Origin: Sulfoacidibacillus thermotolerans
GTDB taxonomy: Bacteria; Bacillota; Bacilli; Alicyclobacillales; SLC66
DNA length: 47,531 nucleotides
NCBI RefSeq assembly: GCF_003144315.1
Contig: NZ_MPDK01000020.1
Coordinates: forward strand, 1-47,531
Direction of reading: 5' to 3'
Below are positions 7,534 to 16,806 of the stretch, in pieces (position 1 is the first letter of the stretch; the number at the start of each line of letters is the position of its first letter). Both the position numbers and the translations under genes were made by a program. A model generated the notes under the pieces. The model worked only from the letters and a program-made list of their open reading frames with translations. It was not told the origin of the DNA and did not search any database.

Positions 7534-8478
7534 ATGAATAATTCTGAGATTCTTTTTCTTTACGATGCGCAGTTAACCAATCCCAATGGTGATCCGGACG
7601 ACGAAAACCGCCCCCGCATGGACTATCAATCCAGGCGGAATCTGGTGAGTGATGTCCGGCTCAAACGGTATATTCGCGACTATCTGCAGGATCAAGGTCA
7701 TGAACTGTATGTTGCTCAGCCCAGACAAGGAGAAACGATAACTGCGGATAAGCGACTTCGCACCATAATCGGAGACAAGAAACCAACCGTGGGAGATCTT
7801 CCAACCATTTTGGACAAGCTTATTGACATCCGTTTGTTTGGCGCCACCATGCCGATCAAAGGAGATGGGGATGGGGGCGGAGCGTCCATTCAGGTGACGG
7901 GACCCGTACAGTTCTCCTGGGGGTATTCTCTTAATCACGTTGACTTGGTAAATTCCTACACGATCAGTTCTCGATTCAGTTCTAAAGACGACAAAACTCA
8001 GGGTACGTTTGGCAAAGACTATCGTATTTACTACGCTCTGTTGGCTTTCGCGGGCGTCGTTAGTGGCAAGCGGGCCGAGATCAGCCACCTGAAAGAAACA
8101 GACCTTGCCTTGTTGGATACTGCAATGTTAGAGGCTATTCCGCTGCAAACGACACGAAGTAAAATGGGCCAATATCCGAGGTTGTATCTTCGAATTGAAT
8201 ACCGAGATGATCGTACTGTACTTGGAGATTGGCGTGACCAGCTGGTTTTGAAAGAGAAGGAAAACCTGCGCGTACCTGGTGATGTGCAATTGAATGTCGA
8301 CAAATTAGTGGAGCGGATTGAAGCGGTGCAGGGGCGTATCGCTCGTGTTTATCTCTGGGAGCATCCCGATTTCCCCTTTTTCTTAGGAAACCAGAGGACC
8401 TCAGTCGCAAAAGCAATAGAGCAGAAGGTACCAGATTTGATCACACCCATTCAGCTAATGGAAGCGAGAACCCTATGA
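7534..8478 (+). CDS. cas7: Cascade backbone protein Cas7 (Csh2-like)
   Basis: The 314-residue protein opens with EILFLYDAQLTNPNGDPDDE, followed by NRPRMDYQSRRNLVSDVRLKR. This is the diagnostic N-terminus of type I-B Cas7/Csh2. A glycine-rich insert, GDGDGGGASIQVTGPVQFSW, is the usual central motif. Multiple Cas7 copies coat the crRNA spacer. The ribosome binding site is GAGGAGG (7519-7525). It lies 36 bases after cas8b, and its stop overlaps the cas5 start by 4 bases (ATGA), which indicates translational coupling. Confidence 0.93.
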   Translation: MNNSEILFLYDAQLTNPNGDPDDENRPRMDYQSRRNLVSDVRLKRYIRDYLQDQGHELYVAQPRQGETITADKRLRTIIGDKKPTVGDLPTILDKLIDIRLFGATMPIKGDGDGGGASIQVTGPVQFSWGYSLNHVDLVNSYTISSRFSSKDDKTQGTFGKDYRIYYALLAFAGVVSGKRAEISHLKETDLALLDTAMLEAIPLQTTRSKMGQYPRLYLRIEYRDDRTVLGDWRDQLVLKEKENLRVPGDVQLNVDKLVERIEAVQGRIARVYLWEHPDFPFFLGNQRTSVAKAIEQKVPDLITPIQLMEARTL

Positions 8479-9272
8479 GTACTCCGGATCGAATTGTGGT
8501 CTTTGAATTGCGCGGGCACATGGCACATTTTCGTAAGATTTATACAAATTCTTCCTCTCTGACGTATCTTGTACCGCCGCGAACTACGCTGAGTGGAATC
8601 ATCGCAGCCATCCTGGGATTGAATCGTGATTCGTACTACCAACTGCTGGGCCCTGAGCAATCGTGGATCACTGTTTCATTGCGTACAAAAGTACGTACCA
8701 TTATGCAGACCATGAACAATCTGTTCATAAAATCACCGTCAGAACTCTCTGGCGTCAAAGGGCATACACAGGTACCCACTGAGATTGTTGTCTCTCAGAC
8801 AGCAGGTGATTTGATCTACCGTGTTTTTTTTGCTCACCAAGATGAATCCTTGGTGAGTGAGTTGGCTGATCGCATCGTTCAGCATGCGCCAGCCTATCCT
8901 GTATCTCTCGGAACAGGCCCTATGTTAGCTTCTATACATCCTATAGCGATTGTGGCGGTTGAGGATGTCCGACTTACACCACCTGAAAGAGATGTTTCTG
9001 TGGTAACGCCATGTTTAATGGAAGACGTGGAAAAGTTGGTACCATCAATTAATACCAACCTCCGCACCGAGGTGATTAAAGATCTCATGCCGTACAGTTT
9101 TGATCCAGGACGCAGAAATGGCTGGAATCGGGAATTTTTATACGAACGGCAAGGATTGCCCATGACGGTACGTCTGAGGCGTCCGTCACTGAGAATCTTT
9201 TACCCCGGTGATGCTGGAAACGCGGTAACGGATGAAATTGTTTTCGCAGAGGAAGTGAACCTTCTATCATGA
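8475..9272 (+). CDS. cas5: Cascade subunit Cas5
   Basis: The 265-residue protein begins IVVFELRGHMAHFRKIYTNS and continues TYLVPPRTTLSGIIAAILGL. This is the standard Cas5 N-terminal RAMP fold with its proline-rich thumb region. Cas5 caps the 5' handle of the crRNA in Cascade. The start overlaps the cas7 stop by ATGA, and its own stop overlaps cas3 the same way. Length fits type I-B Cas5 proteins. No catalytic role is expected, since Cas6 is present separately. Confidence 0.92.
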   Translation: MSTPDRIVVFELRGHMAHFRKIYTNSSSLTYLVPPRTTLSGIIAAILGLNRDSYYQLLGPEQSWITVSLRTKVRTIMQTMNNLFIKSPSELSGVKGHTQVPTEIVVSQTAGDLIYRVFFAHQDESLVSELADRIVQHAPAYPVSLGTGPMLASIHPIAIVAVEDVRLTPPERDVSVVTPCLMEDVEKLVPSINTNLRTEVIKDLMPYSFDPGRRNGWNREFLYERQGLPMTVRLRRPSLRIFYPGDAGNAVTDEIVFAEEVNLLS

Positions 9273-11803
9273 CGCGATATTATTCGCACATCCGTCGCGA
9301 CAAAAACGGGAAAGAGACAGGAAGAACGCGTCTAAGTGATCACCTTGCATCTGTGGCCAATGCAACTTTTGCATTGGCCACAACGGGTGGCGCAGAACGT
9401 CCGTCCTTGATTGCTGGATTGTGCCACGATTTTGGGAAAATGACGACGTATTTTCAGTCTTATCTAGAGACAGGTGAACCGCATTCGCACGCCCTTCAAC
9501 AGCATGCCTTCATTTCCGCTCTATACGGAGCATTCGAAGCCTATCGAATACTGGACATATGGAGTTTTGTGGAATCTTGGGATCCATTACTGATCTACTT
9601 GGCTATTAAGCATCACCATGGAGATCTGGCAAATCTCACGGATGATCTTGGATCAAAACTGATTCGGGATGATAATCTGGTGAGTATCACCAATCAGTTG
9701 GCCGATCCATTAAGCAAAGCTATGCACCAGGTGAAGGACTTGCTAGCGCAAAGCAAGGCAGTGACGCGCGAATTGGAGATAGCTGCTAGTCGAGTATCAT
9801 TCGGCTTACCAATAGATTGGCAACCGGATGTAGCAGCTTTCCTTGCTGGGGATTGGATGAAGACATTCAATCGATTGGTCAAAGATAAATTTCTGTATGA
9901 TCGCGATCATGACAGACATTGGCTTTATGTTCGTCTTCTGTTGATCTTTTCATCTCTAATCGATAGCGATAAGCGTGACGCAGCGAAATTGCAAATCTCA
10001 GACAGACCCACTATTCCGGTGGATATCGTAAATGTTCCCGTGGCGAAAGAGGTCGAGGCTTCTCAAGCTTCATCTTCTATGATTAGTGTTCGTCAAAATT
10101 TATATGCCAGGGCAACGAGGCGAGCACAACAAATGGCTGAAAAACGACTATTCACTCTGACTGCGCCGACTGGTAGCGGGAAAACCTTGACGGTTCTATC
10201 AGTGGCTATGCAACTGCGCAAATGGGCTGAATCGATTGGGCTACCATCACCGCGCATTATATATGCTATGCCGTTCACGAGCATCATCGACCAGAATTAT
10301 AAGGTTCTAAAGAACATGCTTAACCAATTGGATGATTTCAAGGTACGCGAGTATAAGTATTTGATTGCGCATCATCACTTGGCTCCTGTAAAAGCGCAGG
10401 AGGGGGGGCGAGAGCTTCCTGTCGATGAAGCACTATTATTGCAAGAGGGTTGGGATAGTGAGTTTGTTATCACAACGTTTGTACAGTTATTCGAGACACT
10501 GATTGGGTATCGCAATCGTGCGCTTAAACGTTTCCATCGTATTCAAAACGCTATCCTCATCCTTGACGAGGTGCAGAGCTTGCCAGCTGAACTATGGCCT
10601 TTGATTGGTAATGTAGTAAATCTGATAGCAGAACAATTAGGGACAAAAATTATCCTGATGACTGCAACTCAGCCGAAACTATTAAGTCAGGCTATGCAGA
10701 GTGTGGAATTGGCTGGTGAATCGGATGAAGTCGCAGAAATGTTCAACCAATTAGATCGAATCGATATGCTCATAGATCTCACGGTAATCTCTGTCGACCA
10801 GTTTGTCATGCAATTTCTTGATCGTTACACGGTCGATCAGTCCTATTTACTTGTGTTTAATACCATTCGAACTTCTCTAGATGTTTACAGAGCGCTTCAA
10901 TCTAGATTAAGTGAAGATGCGGGGCTTACTTATCTGTCTAGTAACGTTGTACCTGTTATGCGCCGCATGCGAGTCGAGGAACTCACCCAGGCGAGCAGAG
11001 CCAGAAAATCTGTCGAGGAACACACCCAAGCGAGCAGAGCCATAAAATCTATGGTAATCGTGTCTACGCAGGTGGTTGAAGCCGGAGTCGATCTTGATGT
11101 CGACGTTGTTTATCGCGAGCTTGCTCCGGTGGATGCAATGGTACAAGCGGCAGGACGGTGTAATCGCGATGATGGTGGGGGTGTCAATAAAGGTTTGGTT
11201 TACGTTTTTCAATTGGAACCGAAATCTGGACAACGTTTATCAATGGAAGTAGTTTACGGAAAAATCAAATCACATGCTACTATGGAAACTTTAAACAAAT
11301 TTTGTGATTCTAAGGGTCGTTATGTTCTGGCGGAGTCTCAATTTTCACGCTTAGTGGACGATTATTTTAGCGCTCTAGTGGAACAAGGATCAAAGGGGGT
11401 TTCAGAACAAATATGGTTTTCTATGGAAGAGCTCTACTTTTCGCCTAATAAAGTAAAAGAAATACCCGTCGTCAGCGATTTTCGCTTAATCGATAAATAT
11501 CCGCAATATGTAGATCTGTTCGTGACTTGCACGAAAGACGCAGAGGATCTGTGGTTATGGTATCAATCATCTGTCATCGGTGAAAGTGATTTACAGCAAC
11601 GTCGAGAGAATTATTTGAAGCGAAAAGCGGAATTTCATGGATACATCATATCCGTGCATAGGCGGCGTGCTATAGGTTTAGGAGCCATAGAACAGGGTAA
11701 TGGTGGGCTCTGGTATCTCCCTGCGGTCATGAATCAACCTGATATATACAATCCAATAACAGGTTTGGTGATGGATCCTAATGACATAGATTCCTTCATT
11801 TGA
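9269..11803 (+). CDS. cas3: CRISPR helicase-nuclease Cas3 (HD nuclease plus SF2 helicase)
   Basis: The 844-residue protein has an N-terminal HD nuclease domain with LSDHLASV (near residue 22), GLCHDFGKM (near 50) and IKHHHGDL (near 113). The SF2 helicase carries Walker A TAPTGSGKT (near 297), motif II ILDEVQSLP (near 432; DEVQ rather than DEVH), motif III LMTATQP, motif V VSTQVVEAGVDLD and motif VI QAAGRCNRD. Cas3 degrades DNA unwound from the Cascade R-loop. Start overlaps cas5 by ATGA. An odd feature is a 39-bp in-frame tandem duplication at 10973-11050, just before motif V, which adds 13 residues. The catalytic motifs are all present, so the protein is probably active. Confidence 0.94.
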   Translation: MTRYYSHIRRDKNGKETGRTRLSDHLASVANATFALATTGGAERPSLIAGLCHDFGKMTTYFQSYLETGEPHSHALQQHAFISALYGAFEAYRILDIWSFVESWDPLLIYLAIKHHHGDLANLTDDLGSKLIRDDNLVSITNQLADPLSKAMHQVKDLLAQSKAVTRELEIAASRVSFGLPIDWQPDVAAFLAGDWMKTFNRLVKDKFLYDRDHDRHWLYVRLLLIFSSLIDSDKRDAAKLQISDRPTIPVDIVNVPVAKEVEASQASSSMISVRQNLYARATRRAQQMAEKRLFTLTAPTGSGKTLTVLSVAMQLRKWAESIGLPSPRIIYAMPFTSIIDQNYKVLKNMLNQLDDFKVREYKYLIAHHHLAPVKAQEGGRELPVDEALLLQEGWDSEFVITTFVQLFETLIGYRNRALKRFHRIQNAILILDEVQSLPAELWPLIGNVVNLIAEQLGTKIILMTATQPKLLSQAMQSVELAGESDEVAEMFNQLDRIDMLIDLTVISVDQFVMQFLDRYTVDQSYLLVFNTIRTSLDVYRALQSRLSEDAGLTYLSSNVVPVMRRMRVEELTQASRARKSVEEHTQASRAIKSMVIVSTQVVEAGVDLDVDVVYRELAPVDAMVQAAGRCNRDDGGGVNKGLVYVFQLEPKSGQRLSMEVVYGKIKSHATMETLNKFCDSKGRYVLAESQFSRLVDDYFSALVEQGSKGVSEQIWFSMEELYFSPNKVKEIPVVSDFRLIDKYPQYVDLFVTCTKDAEDLWLWYQSSVIGESDLQQRRENYLKRKAEFHGYIISVHRRRAIGLGAIEQGNGGLWYLPAVMNQPDIYNPITGLVMDPNDIDSFI
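10973..11050 (+). repeat. 39-bp in-frame tandem duplication inside cas3
   Basis: Two adjacent 39-bp copies (10973-11011 and 11012-11050) encode VEELTQASRARKS and VEEHTQASRAIKS. They differ at three bases. The insertion lies in the linker just before helicase motif V, where related Cas3 proteins have only one such helix segment. Few differences between the copies suggest a fairly recent event. Confidence 0.9.
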
Positions 11804-11816
11804 TGGGGGTGTACAA

Positions 11817-12329
11817 ATGGTAAAATCCATAGAAGATGTGAGAGTAACAGGGACGCTTGTCTGGTATTTTTGCGTTTGTCCTCGTGAAGCGTGGCTGATG
11901 TCACATCAACTGACGCCTGATGAAGACGACGAAAATATTCGAATCGGCAGGATGATTCACGAAGATTCGTTTGGCCGCGCTGAGCGGGAGGCAGCCATAT
12001 CAGGCAGTAAGATAGACAGGGTGGTTCAGCGCGATGGAAAGTTAGTTGTCTATGAGGTAAAGAAAAGCTCGCGACACGAACGCTCCGCTCGTATGCAATT
12101 ACTATTCTATCTTTTGCAATTGCGGGAAGCAGGGGTGCTGGCAATCGGTGAACTGCATTATCCGGAAGAAAAGAGGGTTGTCAAAATTCAATTGGGCGAC
12201 GAAGAACTTCGAGAGATCATGGGAATCATTACACAGATTCGCGATCTGATTGCTCGCGATCTGCCACCGTCACCCACGCGCATACCGGTATGCAAAAAGT
12301 ATGCTTATGCAGAATTCTGTTGGGCGTGA
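11817..12329 (+). CDS. cas4: CRISPR adaptation exonuclease Cas4
   Basis: The 170-residue protein belongs to the PD-(D/E)XK Cas4 group. YFCVCPREAWL supplies the N-terminal cysteine(s), and CKKYAYAEFCWA supplies the C-terminal pair for a 4Fe-4S cluster. The nuclease core shows GRMIHED, KIDRV and YEVKKSSR (Glu-Val-Lys), followed by ARMQLLFYLLQL. Cas4 trims prespacers and selects the PAM end during spacer acquisition with Cas1-Cas2. ATG 11817 follows GGGGGTG. It is 13 bases after cas3 and 12 before cas1. Confidence 0.93.
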   Translation: MVKSIEDVRVTGTLVWYFCVCPREAWLMSHQLTPDEDDENIRIGRMIHEDSFGRAEREAAISGSKIDRVVQRDGKLVVYEVKKSSRHERSARMQLLFYLLQLREAGVLAIGELHYPEEKRVVKIQLGDEELREIMGIITQIRDLIARDLPPSPTRIPVCKKYAYAEFCWA

Positions 12330-12341
12330 GGAGGGATTCGT

Positions 12342-13337
12342 GTGATAGAAAAAAGTCTGTACGTGTTTTCAAACGGCGAATTAAAACGAAAGGATAACAC
12401 ACTTTTTTTTGAAACGGCGGAGGGAAAGAAGTTTATCCCAATCACGACCGTCAGAGATATATTGTTGTTCGGTGAAGTGACGTTCAATTCGAGGGTTCTT
12501 AATTTCCTATCCGAGCAAGAGGTGCTTATCCATTATTTTAATCATTATGGATACTATTCTGGGACTATTTATCCTCGTGAGCACATTGTTTCTGGAAGCC
12601 TGATCCTACGCCAGGTGGAGCATTATCTTAGCGATCCATTAAGGGTGGACATTGCACGCAGATTTGTCGGCGGTGCGGCACAAAACTTGAGACGTGTGCT
12701 CAAGTATTACATGAGTCGCGGGCGTAATTTGGAGTCTAATTTAGAGAGAATCGAAAGTCTAATTGTTACTCTTGACACATTTAATGATATTCCCCAACTA
12801 ATGGCCGTTGAAGGGAATATCCGAGAGACGTACTATGATGCGTTCGATGAGATTATTCAGGATAAAGCTTTTGCCATGAATGGTCGGACGAAACGGCCTC
12901 CACGTAATCCGTTGAATGCACTTATCAGTTTTGGAAACTCCTTGCTTTATACGACCGTGCTTAGTGAAATCTATAAGACACATCTTGACCCCCGAATTGG
13001 CTATTTGCATGCAACCAATTTTCGACGCTTTACGTTGAACCTGGATATAGCTGAGATTTTCAAACCCATTCTTGTTGATCGCATGATTTTTACTATTATT
13101 AGTAAAAACATGTTAAAATCGACTGATTTTGTTCGAGAGTCTGGAGGAGTTTTACTTAACGATGCAGGTCGTTCAGTATTTTTGAAACAGTGGGATGATC
13201 GTTTACAGCAGACTATTCAATTGCGAGATCTTGGGCGCTCAGTTTCATATCGACGGCTTATTCGCATGGAGTTGTATAAGCTGGAAAAGCATTTAATCGG
13301 AGAGAAGCCGTATGAACCATTTGCAGCTAGGTGGTAA
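12342..13337 (+). CDS. cas1: CRISPR integrase Cas1
   Basis: The 331-residue protein is a type I-B Cas1. The N-terminal beta domain includes ITTVRDILLFGEVTFNS. The catalytic metal ligands are visible as Glu in AVEGNIRETYY, His in GYLHATN and Asp in LNLDIAEIFKP. RPPRNPLNALISFGNSLLY is the conserved helix between them. Cas1 with Cas2 inserts prespacers at the leader-repeat junction. The start is GTG 12342 after GAGGAGG (12328-12334). Cas2 follows 17 bases after its stop. Confidence 0.96.
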   Translation: MIEKSLYVFSNGELKRKDNTLFFETAEGKKFIPITTVRDILLFGEVTFNSRVLNFLSEQEVLIHYFNHYGYYSGTIYPREHIVSGSLILRQVEHYLSDPLRVDIARRFVGGAAQNLRRVLKYYMSRGRNLESNLERIESLIVTLDTFNDIPQLMAVEGNIRETYYDAFDEIIQDKAFAMNGRTKRPPRNPLNALISFGNSLLYTTVLSEIYKTHLDPRIGYLHATNFRRFTLNLDIAEIFKPILVDRMIFTIISKNMLKSTDFVRESGGVLLNDAGRSVFLKQWDDRLQQTIQLRDLGRSVSYRRLIRMELYKLEKHLIGEKPYEPFAARW

Positions 13338-13354
13338 GAAGGTGCGTGGTTTTC

Positions 13355-13618
13355 ATGTTTGTTATTGTTGTTTATGACGTACAAGTTAAACGAGTCGCAA
13401 AAGTGCTAAAAGTATGTCGTAAGTATCTGTACTGGGTTCAGAATTCCGTGCTCGAAGGTGAGATCACATTGGCGGATTTTGAAGAATTGAAACGAGATTT
13501 GAAGCGAATTATATCGCCAGAAACAGACTCAGTGCTTTTTTACACATTTCGAACTACTCGATATACTGAGCGAATAAGTATAGGGCTTCAAAAGGGTGGA
13601 GAAGATCGATTTCTTTGA
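13355..13618 (+). CDS. cas2: CRISPR adaptation protein Cas2
   Basis: The 87-residue protein starts MFVIVVYDVQVKRVAKVLKV, the ferredoxin-like strand and Asp of Cas2. NSVLEGEIT and SVLFYTFRT follow. Cas2 dimerises and bridges Cas1 dimers in the integrase. The start is ATG 13355. An in-frame upstream start at 13331, overlapping cas1, would add MVRRCVVF and is less likely, because AAGAAGG (13337-13343) fits ATG 13355 better. It is the last cas gene. The leader and array follow directly. Confidence 0.94.
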   Translation: MFVIVVYDVQVKRVAKVLKVCRKYLYWVQNSVLEGEITLADFEELKRDLKRIISPETDSVLFYTFRTTRYTERISIGLQKGGEDRFL

Positions 13619-13885
13619 AGCCATGGGTACGCGCTCTTGCTATAGCGCGTAGTATGAATTTGTAGATTGCTTGTGTTGTTGTTTTCTAAATATGAAATAT
13701 AGTGCTAGAAGCAGAAAGTCGTCGATATCGAGTCGTGCTAAAAACCAGGGGGATCGACGACATACTGGCACGATTAGATTTGCTTGTAATCAGCGGTATA
13801 GATCGAGTTTTGCAGGTGGGTGATGATCATCACAAAATTTTTGTGATGATTGTATTGTCTTGTTATTATGATGCGGGTAGAATGG
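13619..13885 (+). promoter_or_regulatory. CRISPR leader with several inverted repeats
   Basis: This 267-bp gap between cas2 and the first repeat is the leader, because the array decays at its other end. It holds an 8-bp inverted repeat TACGCGCT/AGCGCGTA (13628-13651) and an interleaved pair: GTCGTCGAT (13718-13726) with ATCGACGAC (13753-13761), and TCGTGC (13733-13738) with GCACGA (13768-13773). It also holds an 11-bp perfect inverted repeat ATCATCACAAA (13826-13836) with TTTGTGATGAT (13840-13850), 36 bp before the first repeat. A 63-codon open frame crosses the region but runs into the repeat, has no ribosome binding site and is not called. The leader should contain the pre-crRNA promoter and the site guiding spacer integration. 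Confidence 0.75.
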
Positions 13886-15765
13886 GTTTATAGACTGCCT
13901 TTGAGGGATCGGAACAGTGTTTCTGGCGCTCCCGCTTCTTCGAGCGTCGCGGTTTATAGACTGCCTTTGAGGGATCGGAACATACCAGAGCACCCAATAA
14001 TAATCTGCGTATTCCTTCGTTTATAGACTGCCTTTGAGGGATCGGAACATACTACCTCGACGGTGGTCGACAATACGCAGACAGCGTTTATAGACTGCCT
14101 TTGAGGGATCGGAACTAGTATCTGATAGTCCTGGTGCATGCCATAGCAAGGTTTATAGACTGCCTTTGAGGGATCGGAACCACCCCTCGACGCTGAGACT
14201 GCTGGTCTAGCCGCTGGTTTATAGACTGCCTTTGAGGGATCGGAACATAGAAAAAGAAGGATGCTAAACCCCACTCCGATAAGTTTATAGACTGCCTTTG
14301 AGGGATCGGAACGAAAAGTCGAAAATGGAGCGGGAGACTGTATATATGGTTTATAGACTGCCTTTGAGGGATCGGAACGATGATTTTCAGGGCGCTTTTA
14401 ACAGCACATCTCAAGTTTATAGACTGCCTTTGAGGGATCGGAACTACAGTCTGATTGGCTACGCAGTAGATATGATACGGTTTATAGACTGCCTTTGAGG
14501 GATCGGAACCTAATAATCAACAAAATAGCGTTCCAGTGCAATCACGTTTATAGACTGCCTTTGAGGGATCGGAACACCAAAACACATCCAGTGCTCAAAC
14601 CAATCAAAGCTAGTTTATAGACTGCCTTTGAGGGATCGGAACCGCCACCGTCACTATATTCATCGGAATCTCCAACTCCGTTTATAGACTGCCTTTGAGG
14701 GATCGGAACTTGCGTGGGATAAGCTCGCAGAACCTTGTGCTACCTACGTTTATAGACTGCCTTTGAGGGATCGGAACTGGTTTACCCAGCGCGGTGTAAT
14801 TCGCCCGTAGAAATCGTTTATAGACTGCCTTTGAGGGATCGGAACGCACCATAAAGATTACGGCAACTCCACTTGATTATAGGTTTATAGACTGCCTTTG
14901 AGGGATCGGAACCACAGTTTCCACTTTCTACTATCGTCAATGCAGAGTCGTTTATAGACTGCCTTTGAGGGATCGGAACGTATATTACGTCGGATTTTCT
15001 AATAATGTGAGTTCTGTTTATAGACTGCCTTTGAGGGATCGGAACCACCCCCGCATATCCCGGATGTCCGCTATGATTTGCAGTTTATAGACTGCCTTTG
15101 AGGGATCGGAACAGAGCATCTACAGGTAAGTCGTATAAATCAGGCTTCAGTTTATAGACTGCCTTTGAGGGATCGGAACCATACAAAACTTAAAAACCCA
15201 AAGCAAAAGGTGTAGTTTATAGACTGCCTTTGAGGGATCGGAACCTGATTAGCACGGGATTCCCACTCAACTTTACACGAGGTTTATAGACTGCCTTTGA
15301 GGGATCGGAACATGATCGATGAAGCCCACTTGGTGCAAATTCCGGTACGTTTATAGACTGCCTTTGAGGGATCGGAACTTGATCGCGAGCGTGGCATGAT
15401 GCACTATCGTGCGTCAGTTTATAGACTGCCTTTGAGGGATCGGAACTTGGGATGACGAAGACGAATCGTGGGTCATGGCGCCGTTTATAGACTGCCTTTG
15501 AGGGACGAAAGCGTAACGGCTAGTCCAATTAGCACCTATGTCATGGCGCCGTTTATAGACTGCCTTTGAGGGATCGGAACCCCGTTGAACTCACTCCAGC
15601 GCAACAACGCGACCTGAGTTTATAGACTGCCTTTGAGGGATCGGAACATAATCGTGGTGTGCTTTTCAAAATGAAAAATTATAAGTTTATAGACTGCCTT
15701 TGAGGGATCGGAACTATTACTCAAAAAGAATGGATATCGCTTTGGCGTGGTTTATAGACTGCCTT
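13886..15765 (+). CRISPR. CRISPR array, 28 repeats plus the first half of a 29th
   Basis: The repeat is 30 nt, beginning GTTTATAGACTGCC and ending GGATCGGAAC. Repeat starts run from 13886 with a period of 65-68, so spacers are 35-38 nt. All repeats are identical except number 25 (15483), which matches for 23 nt and then diverges. The 29th repeat (15750) is split after 16 nt by the IS3-family element. The handle ATCGGAAC at the repeat 3' end and the position of the decayed repeats give a transcription direction away from cas2. Spacers nearest cas2 are the newest. I see no spacer that matches another part of the window, though only by eye. Confidence 0.98.
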
Positions 15766-15933
15766 TATGGTGGCCCCATCTGTCAAGACAAAGTTTTTAA
15801 AGTTTTAAGCTATAGTCTCTTTCACCCTATCCCTACGCCGTTTGTAGGAGAAGCGGGAGGGGTGAATGGCCGTTAGACCAGAGGAGAGGAGTGGAAGCGG
15901 CTTCCCCTGCTCGTTGTCTCTCATCCTTGGTCG

Positions 15934-16806
15934 TTAAGCAATCTCCTTTCCTATGAATGTATTTTCATGAGATGAGGTAGGAATTGGATCCTCAGGCGTC
16001 ATCCCTTTCAGGTAGATCTCAGCAGGTGTATGATCCTTGAGAGATTGATGGGGTCTCTCATGATTATACTTGTGTATGAATTTTCTGATAGACTCTCTCG
16101 CCTCCCTTGGTGTGGCGTACTCTTTTGTGTACACCTCTTGGTACTTTAGCGTTCGCCAGAATCGTTCGATAAAGATGTTATCCACAGCCCGGTTCTTTCC
16201 GTCCATGCTTATGCGCACACCAGCCTTCTTGAGAATGTCTGTGTATTGCGGACTCATAAAATGGCTGCCCTGGTCACTGTTCCAAATCTCTGGTTTGGCG
16301 TGCTGCAGTCCTGTTTGCGTCGCCTTAAGAACAAAATCGATTTCCAGTGTCTGATCGAGCTCCCAGCTGACAATGTAGCGAGAATACCAGTCGATGACGG
16401 CTACCAGATACATCCATCCGCGTTTGAGCCGGATATAGGTGATGTCGATAGACCAAATGTGATTGGCGTGACGGGCCTTTACCCCTCGCAACAGGTACGG
16501 GTAAATCTTGTGTGCCAGGTTGCGCTTACTCAGATTGGGGCCTGGGCTCACGCCAGCGATACCCATTTCCCTCATGCAGCGCACAACACGCTTTCGGTTG
16601 ATATCCCACCCTTCACGCCTTAGAATGGCCACGATGTAGCGACTGCCTGACACAGGCCTTTCTGTGTATAGCTCGTCAATGCGATGCTTGAGACGTATCT
16701 CCTCGTCCGGGATGCCCACGGGGTTGTAGTAAAGACTCGTCCGATTCAGGCTGAGCAACTCAGCTTGTCTGGAGACAGAAAGCTTCTCGTTGTCGTGATC
16801 CACCAT
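15934..16806 (-). CDS. IS3-family transposase OrfB (DDE integrase domain)
   Basis: The 290-residue protein has the HTH_21-type start SRQAELLSLNRTSLYYNP and the rve catalytic core. The DDE residues are Asp in WSIDITYI, Asp in NSDQGSHF and Glu in NIFIERFWRTLKYQE. NHERPHQSLKDHTPAEIY is the usual C-terminal motif. In IS3 elements OrfB is usually made as an OrfAB fusion by -1 frameshifting. Here a TGA lies in the OrfB frame just upstream of the ATG, so the separate start at 16806 would be needed unless slippage occurs elsewhere. Confidence 0.93.
   Translation of the reverse strand: MVDHDNEKLSVSRQAELLSLNRTSLYYNPVGIPDEEIRLKHRIDELYTERPVSGSRYIVAILRREGWDINRKRVVRCMREMGIAGVSPGPNLSKRNLAHKIYPYLLRGVKARHANHIWSIDITYIRLKRGWMYLVAVIDWYSRYIVSWELDQTLEIDFVLKATQTGLQHAKPEIWNSDQGSHFMSPQYTDILKKAGVRISMDGKNRAVDNIFIERFWRTLKYQEVYTKEYATPREARESIRKFIHKYNHERPHQSLKDHTPAEIYLKGMTPEDPIPTSSHENTFIGKEIA

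Noticed and set aside
7573-8416. Long minus-strand ORFs inside cas7 (171, 90 and 93 codons)
   Set aside because: They are antisense shadows of a clearly coding frame with all Cas7 motifs and have no ribosome binding sites.
13628-13651. TACGCGCT/AGCGCGTA hairpin as the terminator of the cas operon
   Set aside because: A good stem but no T-run follows, so termination is not supported.
13702-13893. 63-codon plus-strand ORF in the leader
   Set aside because: No ribosome binding site, runs into the first repeat, and the underlying bases are better explained by inverted repeats of the leader.
13790-15048. Minus-strand ORFs with repeated VPIPQRQSIN and CSDPSKAVYK peptides
   Set aside because: They are translations of the CRISPR repeat in antisense frames, not a repetitive protein.
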